Origin: Irpex lacteus
Lineage: Eukaryota > Basidiomycota > Agaricomycetes > Polyporales > Irpicaceae
Length of the DNA stretch: 64,000 nt
Reading direction: 5' to 3'
NCBI GenBank assembly: GCA_001986395.2
Contig: MQVO02000006.1
Coordinates: 992,001-1,056,000 of the forward strand
This document shows positions 46,321-57,109 of the stretch, piece by piece. The notes under the pieces were generated by a model that made no database searches, had not been told where the DNA came from, and was given only the letters and a program-made list of their open reading frames with translations. How positions within the stretch are numbered: position 1 is the stretch's first letter; each line of letters opens with the position of its first letter. The position numbers and the translations under genes are program-made.

Positions 46321-47317
46321 ACCTTTCCAGTGAGGTCACGGTAGTCTCCCCAAGGCAGAGTAGACACGTTCAACCTTCGGGGCTCAGGATCTCGTGTCTG
46401 ACGTCTGCGTCTATTAAGCCCCCTCTTACCGTGCAGTGCCGTAGCGCCCGTGTTTCCCTGCCAAAATGAGCGCTAAAACCCTCAAAACATGGCTGTATTT
46501 GGCGAAGACGACCAAATTGGGCACTCCTCGATAAGAGGGGCGGTAATAAACCCAGACTAGGTCACGGTATACTTGGAGAGATGTCTTACACCGCAGCCTG
46601 AGCTGATGGTACGAATGAGCATTCCAGTTGGCGCGGATGGAACAGCTCGTTACTGCACCTAATTGCCTCACGCTAACCTTCGCAATCGTTTTACTTCGCG
46701 TTGTGACTTTACTTTGGCTGATCCCTATGTGATCGGGACCCCAGACCACTCCCGGGCGCTTCCGCATCAGGATCACACGCTCACGCACCTCATTCGCATT
46801 TCACCCTTTGTGGCTTCTCTCACTTTGCATTGCACTAATACCCGTGCGATATAATACTTCCTACTATTATCTCTTCTGTAGGGCTTTCTGGGCCGTAGCG
46901 AAGCGAGGCAGTCCTTGTCTAATATAATCGATCGTCCTGAGATCTTGAGTTCGGCTTTAACGCTGACTGACTTACAATTAACATTCAAGCTTCAAGTTTG
47001 AGAATGATCGCCCCTCTCTTCTGCCTGGCGTGTCATTTTACTCGAAGTTCCAAGCGATATCGACCAAGGTATGTGTTGTGGTAACTCACCAGATTGCATG
47101 CACAGTAGATGCTCACATGAGGGTCATTCTTGCTAGCGTATAGATATCGCCTGCCAGCGACAAGTTCCACACCGACTTGGACAATCGAAAAGACGTCACG
47201 GCGTACTATATACTTTTAGTATCCTAGTCGACTAGCCTGTTTTACCAACTCTCAAGTACGGTTACACTTCCGGATATCGACTACCGGAGCCCTGACTAGG
47301 CCTGACTACTGGCACAT
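46321..47317. other. Intergenic region with probable 5' exon of the 2H-phosphoesterase gene
   Basis: About 1 kb between two divergent genes. The missing first exon of the ASCC1-like gene may lie at the left end. Otherwise only short open frames and a GCGAAGCG motif at 46898. Confidence 0.45.
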
Positions 47318-48247
47318 ATGACACTCTCAACGAAAACTCCACCCCCCACCATAGTGCCTTCTGTATTCCTTCCTGGTGCGACGGTAACATTCACAGGCAC
47401 TACACCGCAGTCTATCTCAGTCAAACCGGTGACGATCATGTTCACTATCATCCACGCATTTCCACCCTTCACGAAAAGTGTCACTCTCCGAGTTCGCTCA
47501 CAGCAGCTCGGGTCAGAAGACGTCATCCTGAAGATCTACGACCCGCGTTTCACAAGCGATAGACTACATCGCAAACCCTACAAACCTTGGAACTCCGCCA
47601 TCGAAAAGCTGGCATCCACAATGTACGTGCGAGGACAATATAACAAAACTAGTCGATACGATGAACCGCCGGACCCTGGAGACCTTGCGGGTGTTGCAGC
47701 CCGTGACGCATTGTGGGAGGCTTGCTACCGTGACACGATCTTCGAAAGCTACGAGAACGAGTGCAGGGCCTACTGTCGGTTAATCGAACTACAGGGCACT
47801 GCCATCCCTCGATTTCTCTTCTCTGGAACGGTCCTTTCCACCCCACCCCACGAAGAACGCGCCATCATAATACCCGCTGTTGTCTTGGAATATATCCCCA
47901 ACGCCGTCTCGATGGCCAAGTTGTCCGAGGACGCGCTCACTGTGGACCTGTGCGTGCAGGTTGTGCGAGCGGTGGACAGATTTCCTGGGTATGGTGTCGT
48001 ACATAATGACCTTCACTTAGACAACATACTATTTACGCGTGAGCGGGTCGTAATTATTGACTTCGGGTCTGCGGTATTCAGAGAAAAGGCTGAGGAATGG
48101 AAGGATTGGCGAAAGACGGTGTCCTTCATTGCGGATGGTAAGTGGATACGAAGACATCTGGAACGAAAGAACAAGAAAGTCTGGGACATGGTGCCTGAAA
48201 ATGTGCGGTCTTTGAAGGGCATACAGCAACCGCTGATATGTGTTTAG
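47318..48247 (+). CDS. Protein kinase-like (aminoglycoside-phosphotransferase-fold) protein
   Basis: A single uninterrupted frame of 309 codons in an intron-rich neighbourhood. The C-terminal half has kinase-like motifs: a hydrophobic LEYIPN hinge-like segment (about residue 193), the catalytic loop YGVVHNDLHLDNILF (about 226-240; HND in place of HRD), and VIIDFGSAVF as the Asp-Phe-Gly metal-binding motif. An upstream SEDVILKIYDPR carries the candidate beta-3 lysine, and ESYENECRAYCRL a candidate glutamate helix. This is the pattern of the fungal lineage-specific kinase-like families common in agaricomycetes; substrate unknown. The glycine-rich loop is not recognisable, so nucleotide binding may be altered. 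Confidence 0.75.
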   Translation: MTLSTKTPPPTIVPSVFLPGATVTFTGTTPQSISVKPVTIMFTIIHAFPPFTKSVTLRVRSQQLGSEDVILKIYDPRFTSDRLHRKPYKPWNSAIEKLASTMYVRGQYNKTSRYDEPPDPGDLAGVAARDALWEACYRDTIFESYENECRAYCRLIELQGTAIPRFLFSGTVLSTPPHEERAIIIPAVVLEYIPNAVSMAKLSEDALTVDLCVQVVRAVDRFPGYGVVHNDLHLDNILFTRERVVIIDFGSAVFREKAEEWKDWRKTVSFIADGKWIRRHLERKNKKVWDMVPENVRSLKGIQQPLICV

Positions 48248-48623
48248 ATGTAGTGTAGGTCGTCTGTTGATCCCTGCGCTTCTGGCCCCCGAATCTAGTA
48301 AACTACCGAAATCTACATCTTTACTTCGCGGTAGAAGCTAGCATACTATTGAGAGCCATCAGCAGCCTGGCTAGTATGAGATCATGATGATGGGCGAACT
48401 GTCGAATTGGCTGAACGCCACAAAGTACTGTGTTGCCAAAAGCGGATTACAGTGTCCACAAGTGTAGCAATAACCGCTGGACATGGGCATCTTCTGACCT
48501 CTGAGTAGCACACAAACGATTTGTTTAGGAGATAGAGCTAGATTAAGACCCTAGGCACCTCAGAGTTAATGTTTACTGTGAAACTCTGACGCTTCCAACG
48601 CGCCCAACACATTGAGCAACTTA
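48248..48623. other. Convergent 3' region, kinase-like gene and DPB2
   Basis: 376 bp with no coding signal recognised. Confidence 0.55.
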
Positions 48624-51506
48624 TCAATCATCCGTGTCCATACTCAATATACTATCCCAACATGTCAGCTTAAATTTCACCACCAGAAACAGAAGAGAGA
48701 AAAAACTCACCATTCCTCAGAACTCCTCGTCGCCGGAATATACGCCGTGAACCCGAACGCGTTCCCGAGGAATGAGCCGGGGTTGAAGACGTGGCAGCCT
48801 TCGTAGGTCATTTGGTAGCGTTCGTATTTGTCTGCTAGGACGACCTAGATAAAATATGAACGATCGTAATCGAGTAATTTAGTTATGGACGGGAGTAGGG
48901 AAAGGGAGGAGAAACGTACGGTGGTGGGGAGAGGGTACAGTCTCAGACTGTGGTCAAACTCGGAATGGACGGGGTAGATTGAGTTCGAGAGGGGTACGAG
49001 GTGGCTTTGGTCGAGTATCGACTGGACCAGCTATAAGTCGGATCGTTGTCAGATTAGTCCTCCCCTTCCAAGAGTCGAAGAATCGGACACTAACATATCT
49101 CTTCAAATCATCCTCCCCAACATCCGGCTTAACCCCCACCAAATTCCTAAGCATGCGCCCCATAAGATCCTCCCTAAACACCACCACCTCCTGCTCACAA
49201 ACCCTCACCCTACACGGATTGCTCCCAAAGTGAACTTTCGGCACCTTCTGCCTGAGACGGTGGGTGAAGGAGGATAAGAGCGGACGCCGGGGGAGGAGGG
49301 AGGGAGAGGAGGAGGTGAGGTCTGTGGGGCCGGGGATGAGGAGGAAGTGGGTTGTGCGGGCGAGTGGGGGGACGGAGGTTATTAGGTCTGCTAGGGCGTC
49401 GAAGCCGTCTAGTCCATACACATCAGTATTCACAGGATCTCAAAAAGCCGGAAACAGGGAGAGAGAGAGGGAGGATGAAACGAACCTTGATACCGCCTCA
49501 AATCCCTCGCCCCCAACCCCACCCCCCTCTCACTAAAGTTCCCACACAGCACCACCACATGCGGGATGAAGTCCGTCTCGACGCAGTGGTCGAACATCTT
49601 CTTGAGCCCGATGAGCGTCTCGGGCCGGTCGAGCCAGACGTCGGAGAGGACGAAGAGGCGGGTGTGTGGGAGGTCGGTGAGGAGGCGGGTTGCTAGGTGT
49701 GCCTGTGTGTAGCGTCAGGTGTGAGTCAGCGGGTTTCAAGGTAGGTGAGCAAGGGGATAAGAGTTAGAGGGGAGGAGAAAGGGAGGAGGAAGGGAAGAAG
49801 CAGGAGACACGCACATCCTCCGTCACAGTCCTAGCCCCACACCCCAAAAAATCCACATGCCCAAAGATCGACTTGGCAGCCTCGCGGCTCTCGCACGGGG
49901 GATGCCCGATGGCGATGACGAGGAGCGTGGCGTCTTCGGTGTAGTCGCCTTCGATGAGGGCGAAGCAGCCGGTGGTGAAGAGGCCTTCGGAGGGGGTGTC
50001 CTGTGCGTGGGGGGTGAGCGTGAGTGAGTGAGAGAAGACAGGATTGTCAGGAGTGGGTGGGGGTGAGAAGAGGGGAGAGAGGGGAGAGAGGGGAGAGAGG
50101 GAAGGAGAGGCAAGGAGGGGTGGGGAAGGTGAGGTGAGGAGTGAGTGTGGGGAAGGTGAGGAGGAGAGAAATGAGAGGACGGAAGGAGAGGAGGGAAGAA
50201 GAGAAGAAAAGGAGAAGGAGTGAGTGAGTGAGGAGGAAATGGAGAGAAGGCGAAGAGAGGAGGAAACTTACGAGCTGAGAAAAATCAAGCTCAACCATCC
50301 CATCTTCATCCTCAAGACACAGCTTGCCCTCTTTATTGTGCGAGAGCATGCCGAAGAGGAGGAACCGCTCGTTTGCGCGGCCGAGGAGCTGTTTTGATGA
50401 GCGGAGCTGTTGTAGTGCCGTCCACAGTCACAGTCAGCCAAAAATCAACGAGTTTGTTGGTGTTAGTAACAGTGGTAGGGCGATTCAGACAGGATGGGAT
50501 CGGAGTAGGATGAGGGGGAAGGGAGGAGAGGGAGGGAGAGGGATGGGGTGAGGAGAGAGAGGAGTGGGAGGAGAGGAGAGGGAGGAGAGGGAGGAGAGGG
50601 AGGGGAGGGGGGGAGAGGAGAGGGAGGAGAGGGGATGAGAGGGAGGAGAGGAGGAGGGAGAGAGAAGGAGGAGAGGGAGAGGAGAGGGAGTGGGTAAGAT
50701 GGGAGGAGAGGGGAGGAGAGGGGACGTACAGCCAAGAGGTTTTCCCTATTCTTAGACGGCAGAGTCGACGGCGAGAACCAGTCGTTCCGCAGGATAGTCT
50801 GCTTGATGATGTTCAGCCTGTTTCGTATGGCGTTCACGCGGGACTCTGCGGAGCCGGATAGAGTTAGGGGACCTGGGACGCTATCAGCGGTCACTCTCAG
50901 TCAACGTTCAACCATCTTCAACCAACCGACTGAACCAAAGAAAAACAATTGGGGAAGGGGGGTAGAGGGAGGAGGGGGGAAAGACGGGGACGTACCGTTC
51001 GAAGGCGACGCGCTCGGTGGACCAGTTCCACAGCGGCATATCGTACGCGTCGATAAAATGTAGGTGAGCGTCCAAGTCGAGGTAATCGTCGTCGTCCGCA
51101 CCCCCGCCGGCTGCGTCTCCACCACCACCACCACCGCTTTGGAAGACGTTGTACACCCTCCGCAGGACGTCGAGGGAGACTTTCATTTGTGCGTCTACAT
51201 CCAGGTGTCATTAGAATTAGGATTAGGATTTTGGTGGTGTGAGTGAGGAGAGTGAGGAGTAGGAGGAGCGTACCATCCTGTTTGTTATACTCCCTCGCAA
51301 TATGCTCGATCGCGTCTTCTATGCCGTCGTCCGGTACGTCGTGTTTGTCGCAGATATCCTCCAGGAACGCCAGTGCCTCTGGACCGAGGGAGTGGCTGTA
51401 CTTTCGGAAGACCTGTACAATAAGTAAGTAGCACGCCAGCCAGGCCATTGTCAGTGCCCGAAGAGGACGGTACCTTTATGATAGCCCGCTGTCGTGGGTC
51501 CGCCAT
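48624..51506 (-). CDS. DPB2: DNA polymerase epsilon subunit B
   Basis: Second-largest subunit of the leading-strand replicase; binds Pol2 and GINS/CMG and is essential at origins. Eleven exons on the minus strand (51506-51474, 51412-51274, 51194-50996, 50880-50730, 50406-50272, 50000-49815, 49702-49486, 49408-49095, 49030-48920, 48844-48711, 48651-48624) give 548 residues, near the family's 520-700. Signatures: [17 protein letters not shown] (OB-fold entry), [31 protein letters not shown], the calcineurin-like (inactive phosphoesterase) core [10 protein letters not shown] and FVLCGNF-type VVLCGNFS, then [11 protein letters not shown] and [20 protein letters not shown], ending [18 protein letters not shown]. 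The last 9-residue exon (acidic, ending MDTDD) uses a GCTGAC branch site; without it translation would stop two codons later in the intron. Introns 4 and 5 are unusually long and pyrimidine-rich. Shares a promoter with PHAF1. Confidence 0.93.
50001..50271 (-). repeat. Polypyrimidine low-complexity intron of DPB2 (271 bp)
   Basis: On the sense strand this intron is nearly all C and T in CTCTCCCCT-like runs (G/A on the plus strand, for example three consecutive GGGGAGAGA-type units). The usual intron in the window is 50-60 nt. Confidence 0.85.
50407..50729 (-). repeat. Polypyrimidine low-complexity intron of DPB2 (323 bp)
   Basis: Sense strand nearly all C/T; the plus strand shows degenerate tandem GGAGAGGGA units between about 50510 and 50720. 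It is one of the longest introns in the window and could form G-quadruplex or triplex structures on the G-rich strand. Confidence 0.85.
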
Positions 51507-51734
51507 GGCCTTTGCTACTTGTGGTGGTCGAAGTGGAAAAGGAAAAGAACACCGTGAATCTAAAGATGAGATCACGGTGGTGGTGAACGCGTCGCGTCAC
51601 TGTGACTGCACGCGTGTCATCGGCGCTTGGCAGCTTCTCGTCTACTGCCACAGAGCATGACCGTGACACTGCCAGGCGTTTGCCACTTTAAGCTTTAATG
51701 AGCTTTGACTCCTGCGACGATCTCCTTCCCTAAG
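51507..51734. promoter_or_regulatory. Bidirectional promoter of DPB2 and PHAF1 with two MCB sites
   Basis: Only 228 bp separate the two start codons. Two ACGCGT MluI cell-cycle boxes lie at 51587-51592 and 51610-51615, 23 bp apart start to start, with CG-rich flanks. MCBs driving replication genes at G1/S is well established in yeasts, and the matching APSES factor gene lies in this window, so cell-cycle control of DPB2 is a good inference. Effect on PHAF1 is unknown. Confidence 0.6.
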
Positions 51735-53975
51735 ATGAAGCCAGAATTGAATATCGATATCCAGCCAGGCGTCGGGCTCGGTCAGTTCCAACTAGGTAAG
51801 TATGCCCCGCCACTCCTCCTACTTCCCAACACTAACACTAACACCAAACCCAGGAATGTCCCTCTGGACAACCCTCGACCTCCTGCGCTCCTCCTCCCAC
51901 CTCTTCCCTCAAGTAGACCTCAAATACGACCCCGACTCCGGCACATCCCCCATAATCCTGCACCTCCGCCCACACCTCGACCTCCTCTTCTCCGGCTTCC
52001 AACAGCGGCTGCAGAGGATCTGCTTGAAGAAATTGGGGGATCCGCATCCGCCGGTGAGGTTGGGGTATAAGGGGCGGTGCTTGTCTGGGCCGGGAGAGGG
52101 GCAGGGGATGGGGCAGGGGCAGGGGGAGGGAGAGGGGATGGTGTTGAGGAGGGTAGGGGTTAGTAAGGCGTTTGGGCCGACGTACCCTGGGGAGGACCTT
52201 GTGTATCCTGGGGTGTGGTTTAGTTTTAGGGAGGATGGCGGGTGGGAGGCGTCGACGAGTCCTGGGGCTGAGGATAAGATGCAGGAGGTTAAGCGGGTTA
52301 TCGTATCGCAGAAGAATGACTCGGAGAACGAACGGGAGGACGTCCTATCGGAGGTGCGAGAATGCCAGGCGATGTTGACAGAGATACAGGAGGCCGTCAT
52401 CAAGGTTCGTCCCGTCTTCCCCACCTCCTCCTAATCACCACCTCCTCCAACTCATTACACAACCAAACCAAACACCAAACACCAAACACCCAACAAATGT
52501 ACGTATAGATCCACGAAGGCATAGACCTCCACTTCTACGGCGTCCCCGCCCCCATCCCCATCCGTCTAGGCATCACAACAGCCCAAGACCTCCTCCTTGA
52601 CCTTGGACCTCCGTTGCGTGAACATTGGAGGGAGGATGATCGGATGACTATTCACCAATCCAGCTCCTTAGACGATGAAGAGGTTAATGGCGGATGTACG
52701 TTGTCTCTTCTCTTTTTCTTTCCACTTCCATTTCCATTACACTTTCTACTGGCATTACACTTGGTTGCTGATGGGTGGATGTGGGGCGGTGGAGTACAGA
52801 CTTCTACAACTACTTCCAACACGGGATCGACTTCCTCATATCGGGGAGTACGCACGTCGTCAAGAAGATTGTGCTACACACTAACATCGTACGTCTCCTG
52901 CCTCTTCCATCTTCCTTCTCCATCTCTTCCTCTCCCTCTTCTCCTTCCTGCTGCTCCTCCTCCTCGCCCTCCTGCTCCTTCTGCCCCCCTCTTCCTCCTT
53001 CTATCCCTCAAGCGCGTAAATACTAATATATTGGCGTGGTGTGGAATGTGTAGCCAGGCACAGCACTCTTCCAGCGGTACAAACGGTGTCCGTGGGCGAT
53101 CCAGGGGCAGCCTGAGGATGATGAGGATGGTCCGTGGTTTCTTCCCTTTAGTTCTTCTCTTTTACTCCCTGCTCTTCGCTCTCGCTCTTCCCTACTCTTC
53201 GCCCTCGCTCTTCCCTGCTCTTCGCTCTCGCTTTCCCCTGCTCTGCCGAGCATTGTCGTAAAGCATGAAGCTAATGGAAGTTGGTTTGGTTTGGTTTGGG
53301 TTGGTAGATACGCCGCCGAGGAAGTGGTTTTATGAACGCGTACGTCCAGTCTTGTCTTCTTTATGTCCATTCGTCACTCTGACTCTGAACATTCCTCCAA
53401 CCTCCCTTCGCTCCTCCTCCCTCCTCCCTTCGCCACCCACCCTTCTTCTCCCTCCTCTCACCTTCTCCACCCTTCTTCACCCACCCGTTCACTTCGCCCA
53501 CCCGCCCATCCCGTTCACCCCTCCCTCTGCTTTTCGTCCCCCCGTCCGCTTCGCCCACCCTGCCCGTTCGCTTCGCTTCGCCACACACACCGCTCACTTC
53601 GCTCACCAGTTCGAAGACATAACCCACTTCCTCAGCCCAGGCGAGACGCCCCCGACGATGCGGCTCGACCGGACGATGGAAGAGGACGGGCTGACGTTGC
53701 CTAGTCCTGCTACTCGTACGTTCCTTCCCCTACTCTTAGCTTCACTTTCTGTTCCGCTTTCGCTTCACTCCTTCCCGTTCGACGTCTTATTCTCAGTCCC
53801 CGTATCCCGCATCCTGCATGCTGTATTCCGCGTCCTCCGCCATACTGCATCCTATGATAGGAATGTGCTTGCTGACCGGGAGCATTTGATTGTGTGTGCA
53901 GGTCTACTGGGGTTCGACGGTGCGGTGCTCGAGGTTACGGAGAGTGCGCTCGTCGCGGGGGTTACTCTTTTCTAA
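51735..53975 (+). CDS. PHAF1/UPF0183 (C16orf70-like) protein
   Basis: Homologue of phagophore assembly factor 1, which in animals forms a complex with BCAS3 and is recruited to the autophagosome precursor; a fungal role is inferred. Eight exons (51735-51795, 51854-52404, 52509-52695, 52800-52888, 53054-53129, 53308-53339, 53610-53715, 53902-53975) give 391 residues. Family signatures: the opening QPGVGLGQFQLGMSLW, VDLKYD and FSGFQQRLQRI, the paired HEGIDLHFYGVPAPIPI and YFYNYFQHGIDFL, then HVVKKIVLHTNIPGTALFQRYKRCPW, and the C-terminal LLGFDGAVLEVT. An insertion of Gly/Glu/Gln repeats near residue 97 (DNA 52086-52142) is not typical. Introns 4-7 are 165-270 nt and mostly pyrimidine. Confidence 0.88.
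52889..53053 (+). repeat. Polypyrimidine low-complexity intron of PHAF1 (165 bp)
   Basis: Sense strand dominated by CTTCC/CTCCT runs from about 52898 to 53014. Splice sites are normal. Confidence 0.8.
53130..53307 (+). repeat. PHAF1 intron with CTCTTCGCTCTCG minisatellite
   Basis: Between about 53163 and 53245 a unit close to GCTCTTCGCTCTCGCTCTTCCC recurs with small changes about three times, followed by (TTGGT)n at the 3' end near 53281-53300. Confidence 0.75.
53340..53609 (+). repeat. PHAF1 intron with CCCTTCGCCCACC-type repeats (270 bp)
   Basis: C/T-rich throughout with repeated TTCGCCCACCC and CTCCTCCC blocks. It ends at a normal CACCAG acceptor. Confidence 0.8.
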
Positions 53976-55372
53976 CCTAACAGCACAATATGGAAGATGG
54001 ACTATGTGCTTGGTATCTTGGATCGGAATCATTCTGTTGACACTACGACTATTCATGTTCATGTTCATGCTATATACAGGAAGATTGTACATATACGATT
54101 GCAATGTATTTATACCAACTAGCAATACCTTGTACTTTGATATACTTATGTATACGGTCACATACAGATATAACTCAGAGGCTTTTTAAGTTTCTCTCAG
54201 TGCCCGTTGACTCTCTGCGGATCCCAATCCCAATTGCAACCTCCCCATCCCCGACCCCGCCTCCAAATCTGGAAAACGTCGTACGTTCTTGGTGCTCAAT
54301 CCTCTGCGGATCCGGGATGGAAGGCAGCTCGATCGGGGGTCCAATGGGGATAATATGGATCCGGTACGTACCGGGTGTGCTCGCGAAGCGACATTCTCAG
54401 TCAGTCGGGCGTGTCAATAAAGTGAACATTAATCAACATTAATTACGGGCGAGTATCTACAACCCAGTGCAGCATTCTCCCGACATATAATGCCCGGAGT
54501 CTTGAATGTTCGAGCAGTGATCATGAGGGAACGCCGCAGCCTGCGCTCTGGGACAACCCTGTCTACAACGATGATATTCTCTTATCTTCCAGCATTTGGT
54601 GAAATGCTCCGAATTCAATTTCTGACATCTGCGACAGCAAGAGTGAGAGCCAGTAATGAAGGAAGCTAATTGGGTTGAAGGCAAAGGGAGCACTAACCTC
54701 GCTAAATTACTACGGAGACTGTTGTTTGCTTGATCAATTGAGAACATGGCATACTAAGGTACACACGCTGTCAGCGGTGGATACTGAGAACGGCAGGCAT
54801 GATGAGAGGCTTGAAGAGAATATTTATTCGAAGGCATGATAAGTATACGTAGTTACAGCAAGCCAGCAATGTGTGACTATAGACGTGAGTGTATACGTAT
54901 GCTTACTGAGTAAGTACTGAGAGGGCCGCCAGGAGCGACCGTGACGGCGCGACACTGTATGTCACAGGATGACACGACGTTACGCGAGGTCACGAGAAAG
55001 GCAAAAAGGCAGAATAAAACAAGAATAGAACAGGGAAAAAATACAAAAAAATAGTGTATAAAGGGTAACACATATAGGAGCGTTTTGAGATTCAAAAACT
55101 ACAGAAAGGCGCGAGTTTGAGCAGCTTTTTGACGCGGTAAAGAAGAAACGACGATTTTGCGAACGGGGTGTTTGGTCTTATTTGTTCTTCCCGAACGACA
55201 GGCGGACGGGCCCTATCTCGTGTTAATCAAGTATGCTCGCTTCGCTCGCAATAAACTGCCAGTGGCGGCCGTGCCCATCACCTCCTCTCTTCCCTCTGTC
55301 CCTCTCTCTCCAACCACCACCACTATCTCACCACCACCCTCCTTCGCATCTTCAGCCCTGCTTGATATCCAA

Positions 55373-55422
55373 TGCTGAAAAAACCATATAACGAGAACAC
55401 TCGTTATACGGCTTTTTCAGCA
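55373..55422. repeat. Imperfect 50-bp palindrome, copy 1
   Basis: Arms begin TGCTGAAAAAACC and end GGCTTTTTCAGCA, pairing over about 22 bp with few mismatches around a short loop. Related to the palindrome at 55804. Confidence 0.8.
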
Positions 55423-55803
55423 ATGACCATGAGCACTGCCCGCCTCGAAGAACTTGTCTCAAGGGCGTCCTTTAGACATGTTCTTCAAGGCGGTTTGTTC
55501 TTGTTCAGCATAGGTTGCATGGGATAGTTCTAGATGATGTGCGCTCGACGCGTACGGGTGATGTTGCGTGTTGGTGAGTTTTAGATTTGCATTGTGGTTT
55601 CTTCGTCGAAGTCGCTAATCGTGATGCGGCTTATCATTATAGGTCAGTCAGGCGGTGCTTCCTATTGAAGTTTGAGTGCTTGATTTTCGGGCGATGTATT
55701 TTCATATGAGGATCAGTAGTCGTGACTAATGTACCTCAGAAGACGTGCACTACTAGTATAGAAGAGCCAGTGCTAACGGGATGCCGTGTTCTATCCTGCT
55801 TGG

Positions 55804-55851
55804 TGCTGATAAACCCATAAAGGGACAACTCTCTTTATGGGTTTTTCAGCA
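55804..55851. repeat. Imperfect 48-bp palindrome, copy 2
   Basis: Begins TGCTGATAAACCC and ends GGGTTTTTCAGCA. It shares outer arms and flanking bases (CCTGCTTG before, CAGCAAYGA after) with the palindrome at 55373, but has a different centre. Confidence 0.8.
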
Positions 55852-56065
55852 ACGAGCTCGAGCATCACTCCGTGTGACTTGGAAGCATCTCACAACCGAC
55901 CGGCCACTTTTGGGAATGTCAGTTGTATATGGCCTCCGCGTCGATACCTCGGATCGGATTCGTTCTGTTCACGTTATATATTGGGACATCGTAGAGTACA
56001 CGTACAACACATTTATACCACAACTCTATCACCAAACCACACCCTACCTCACCGGTTATCTCAAC

Positions 56066-57109
56066 TCAATCTTCTCGGAACAACTCCCGCCAAACAGTCC
56101 GTAGTTCCTCCAGCGTACCAATCACCGCCACGTCTTGCAACGCCGGCTGACCGTCCGCGCCGATCTGTTTGGGCTTACCGCCCTCCATGGTCTCTAGGCC
56201 TTGTTCGCAGAAATGTACGCAGTGGCCCCAGCCGAGACGGTGTGCGGCGGCGACGTTGGATCTGCTGTCGTCGATGAAGTAGACCTTGGAGGGGTCTGTT
56301 ATGTTTGCTTTCTTCAGAGCCTGTGGGAAATGTCACTGTCAATGAGGTCTAGAGTTGAAGTTGGAGAGGAAGACCGTACGTTGTGGTAGTATTCGGGTTC
56401 GGGTTTGCAGGAGAAGTTGGGCTCGGAGTAGTCGCAGAATATCAATCCTTCTATCAGGTCCTCGACGCCTAGGATCGTGAGGACCCTCGTCGCATGCTAA
56501 AGGAACAGACCGAATACATCAGAGACGCAAGGTTCAGAAAGTAGTGGACGAGACTGACCGTGCGGTAAGCATTTGTCAATGCCCACACTTTGGCCTTACT
56601 ACGATCGATGTCCTGCAAAAGCTTGCGCAGTCTAGGATCTGGCTTGATCATGTCTTCTAGGGGCAGCGACCCGTCGCATTGCTTGTCAAAGTCGAGGGGA
56701 TCTTATTTTCAAGCACAGCATAGCATGCATGAGAACAGAGACTGGGACTGGAACACGTTCGCGTTACCTTACCGATCTCATGATGTCTGACCAACCCCCG
56801 CAGAGCCAAGCCGTACTGAGTGTAGTATTTATGGTGCAGTTCCGTGGCGCGGTCATCGTCTAGGCCGAGCTTTACGAAGTAGGCTATGATCAATTAGTGG
56901 GATTCTAGGAGCAGAGACAACAGGAATCACCATGGATGCGTGTGCCCATAGCCTGCGAGATCTTGGAACTCGCTGAGTACAGCGTATTATCGATGTCTAG
57001 GAAAACGATCGCTCGGTCGTCGGCGTTCACGCTAGCATCTACGTGTGCATGTTAGTATGGGGGAGCGAGCAGATAAAAATTTCGCACTATTTGAGGTCTC
57101 CACGGCCAT
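56066..57109 (-). CDS. SDT1: HAD-family pyrimidine 5'-nucleotidase (Sdt1/Phm8 type)
   Basis: Predicted to dephosphorylate UMP/CMP and related nucleotides in nucleotide salvage. Six exons on the minus strand (57109-57088, 57038-56931, 56883-56773, 56701-56559, 56496-56380, 56320-56066) give 251 residues. HAD motifs: I, FLDIDNTLYS (nucleophile DxDNT); II, ALTNAYRT; III, the lysine in CKPEPEYY; IV, FIDDSRSN. The cap region KLGLDDDRATELHHKYYTQYGLALRGLVRHH matches the Sdt1/Phm8 subgroup. The start at 57109 is fixed by frame through the first short intron. The intron before exon 4 ends in AAG (acceptor at 56702), which is needed for the conserved DPLDFDKQCDGSLP segment. Confidence 0.88.

Larger units (their letters stand above)
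53976..56065. other. Intergenic region with palindromic repeats
   Basis: About 2.1 kb without a recognised gene. It holds two related 50-bp palindromes (55373-55422 and 55804-55851) and a CT/CCA-rich stretch near 55280-55350. Open frames present are short and without domains. Confidence 0.5.

Noticed and set aside
48707..48844. Alternative DPB2 end by reading through into a TGA two codons after SSEE
   Set aside because: A GTGAG donor there, a GCTGAC branch site and an acceptor at 48652 add an acidic tail like other DPB2/POLE2 proteins and keep frame, so the spliced end is preferred.
50510..50720. Possible CRISPR or designed repeat array
   Set aside because: The repeats are degenerate purine low complexity inside a DPB2 intron, with no unique spacers.
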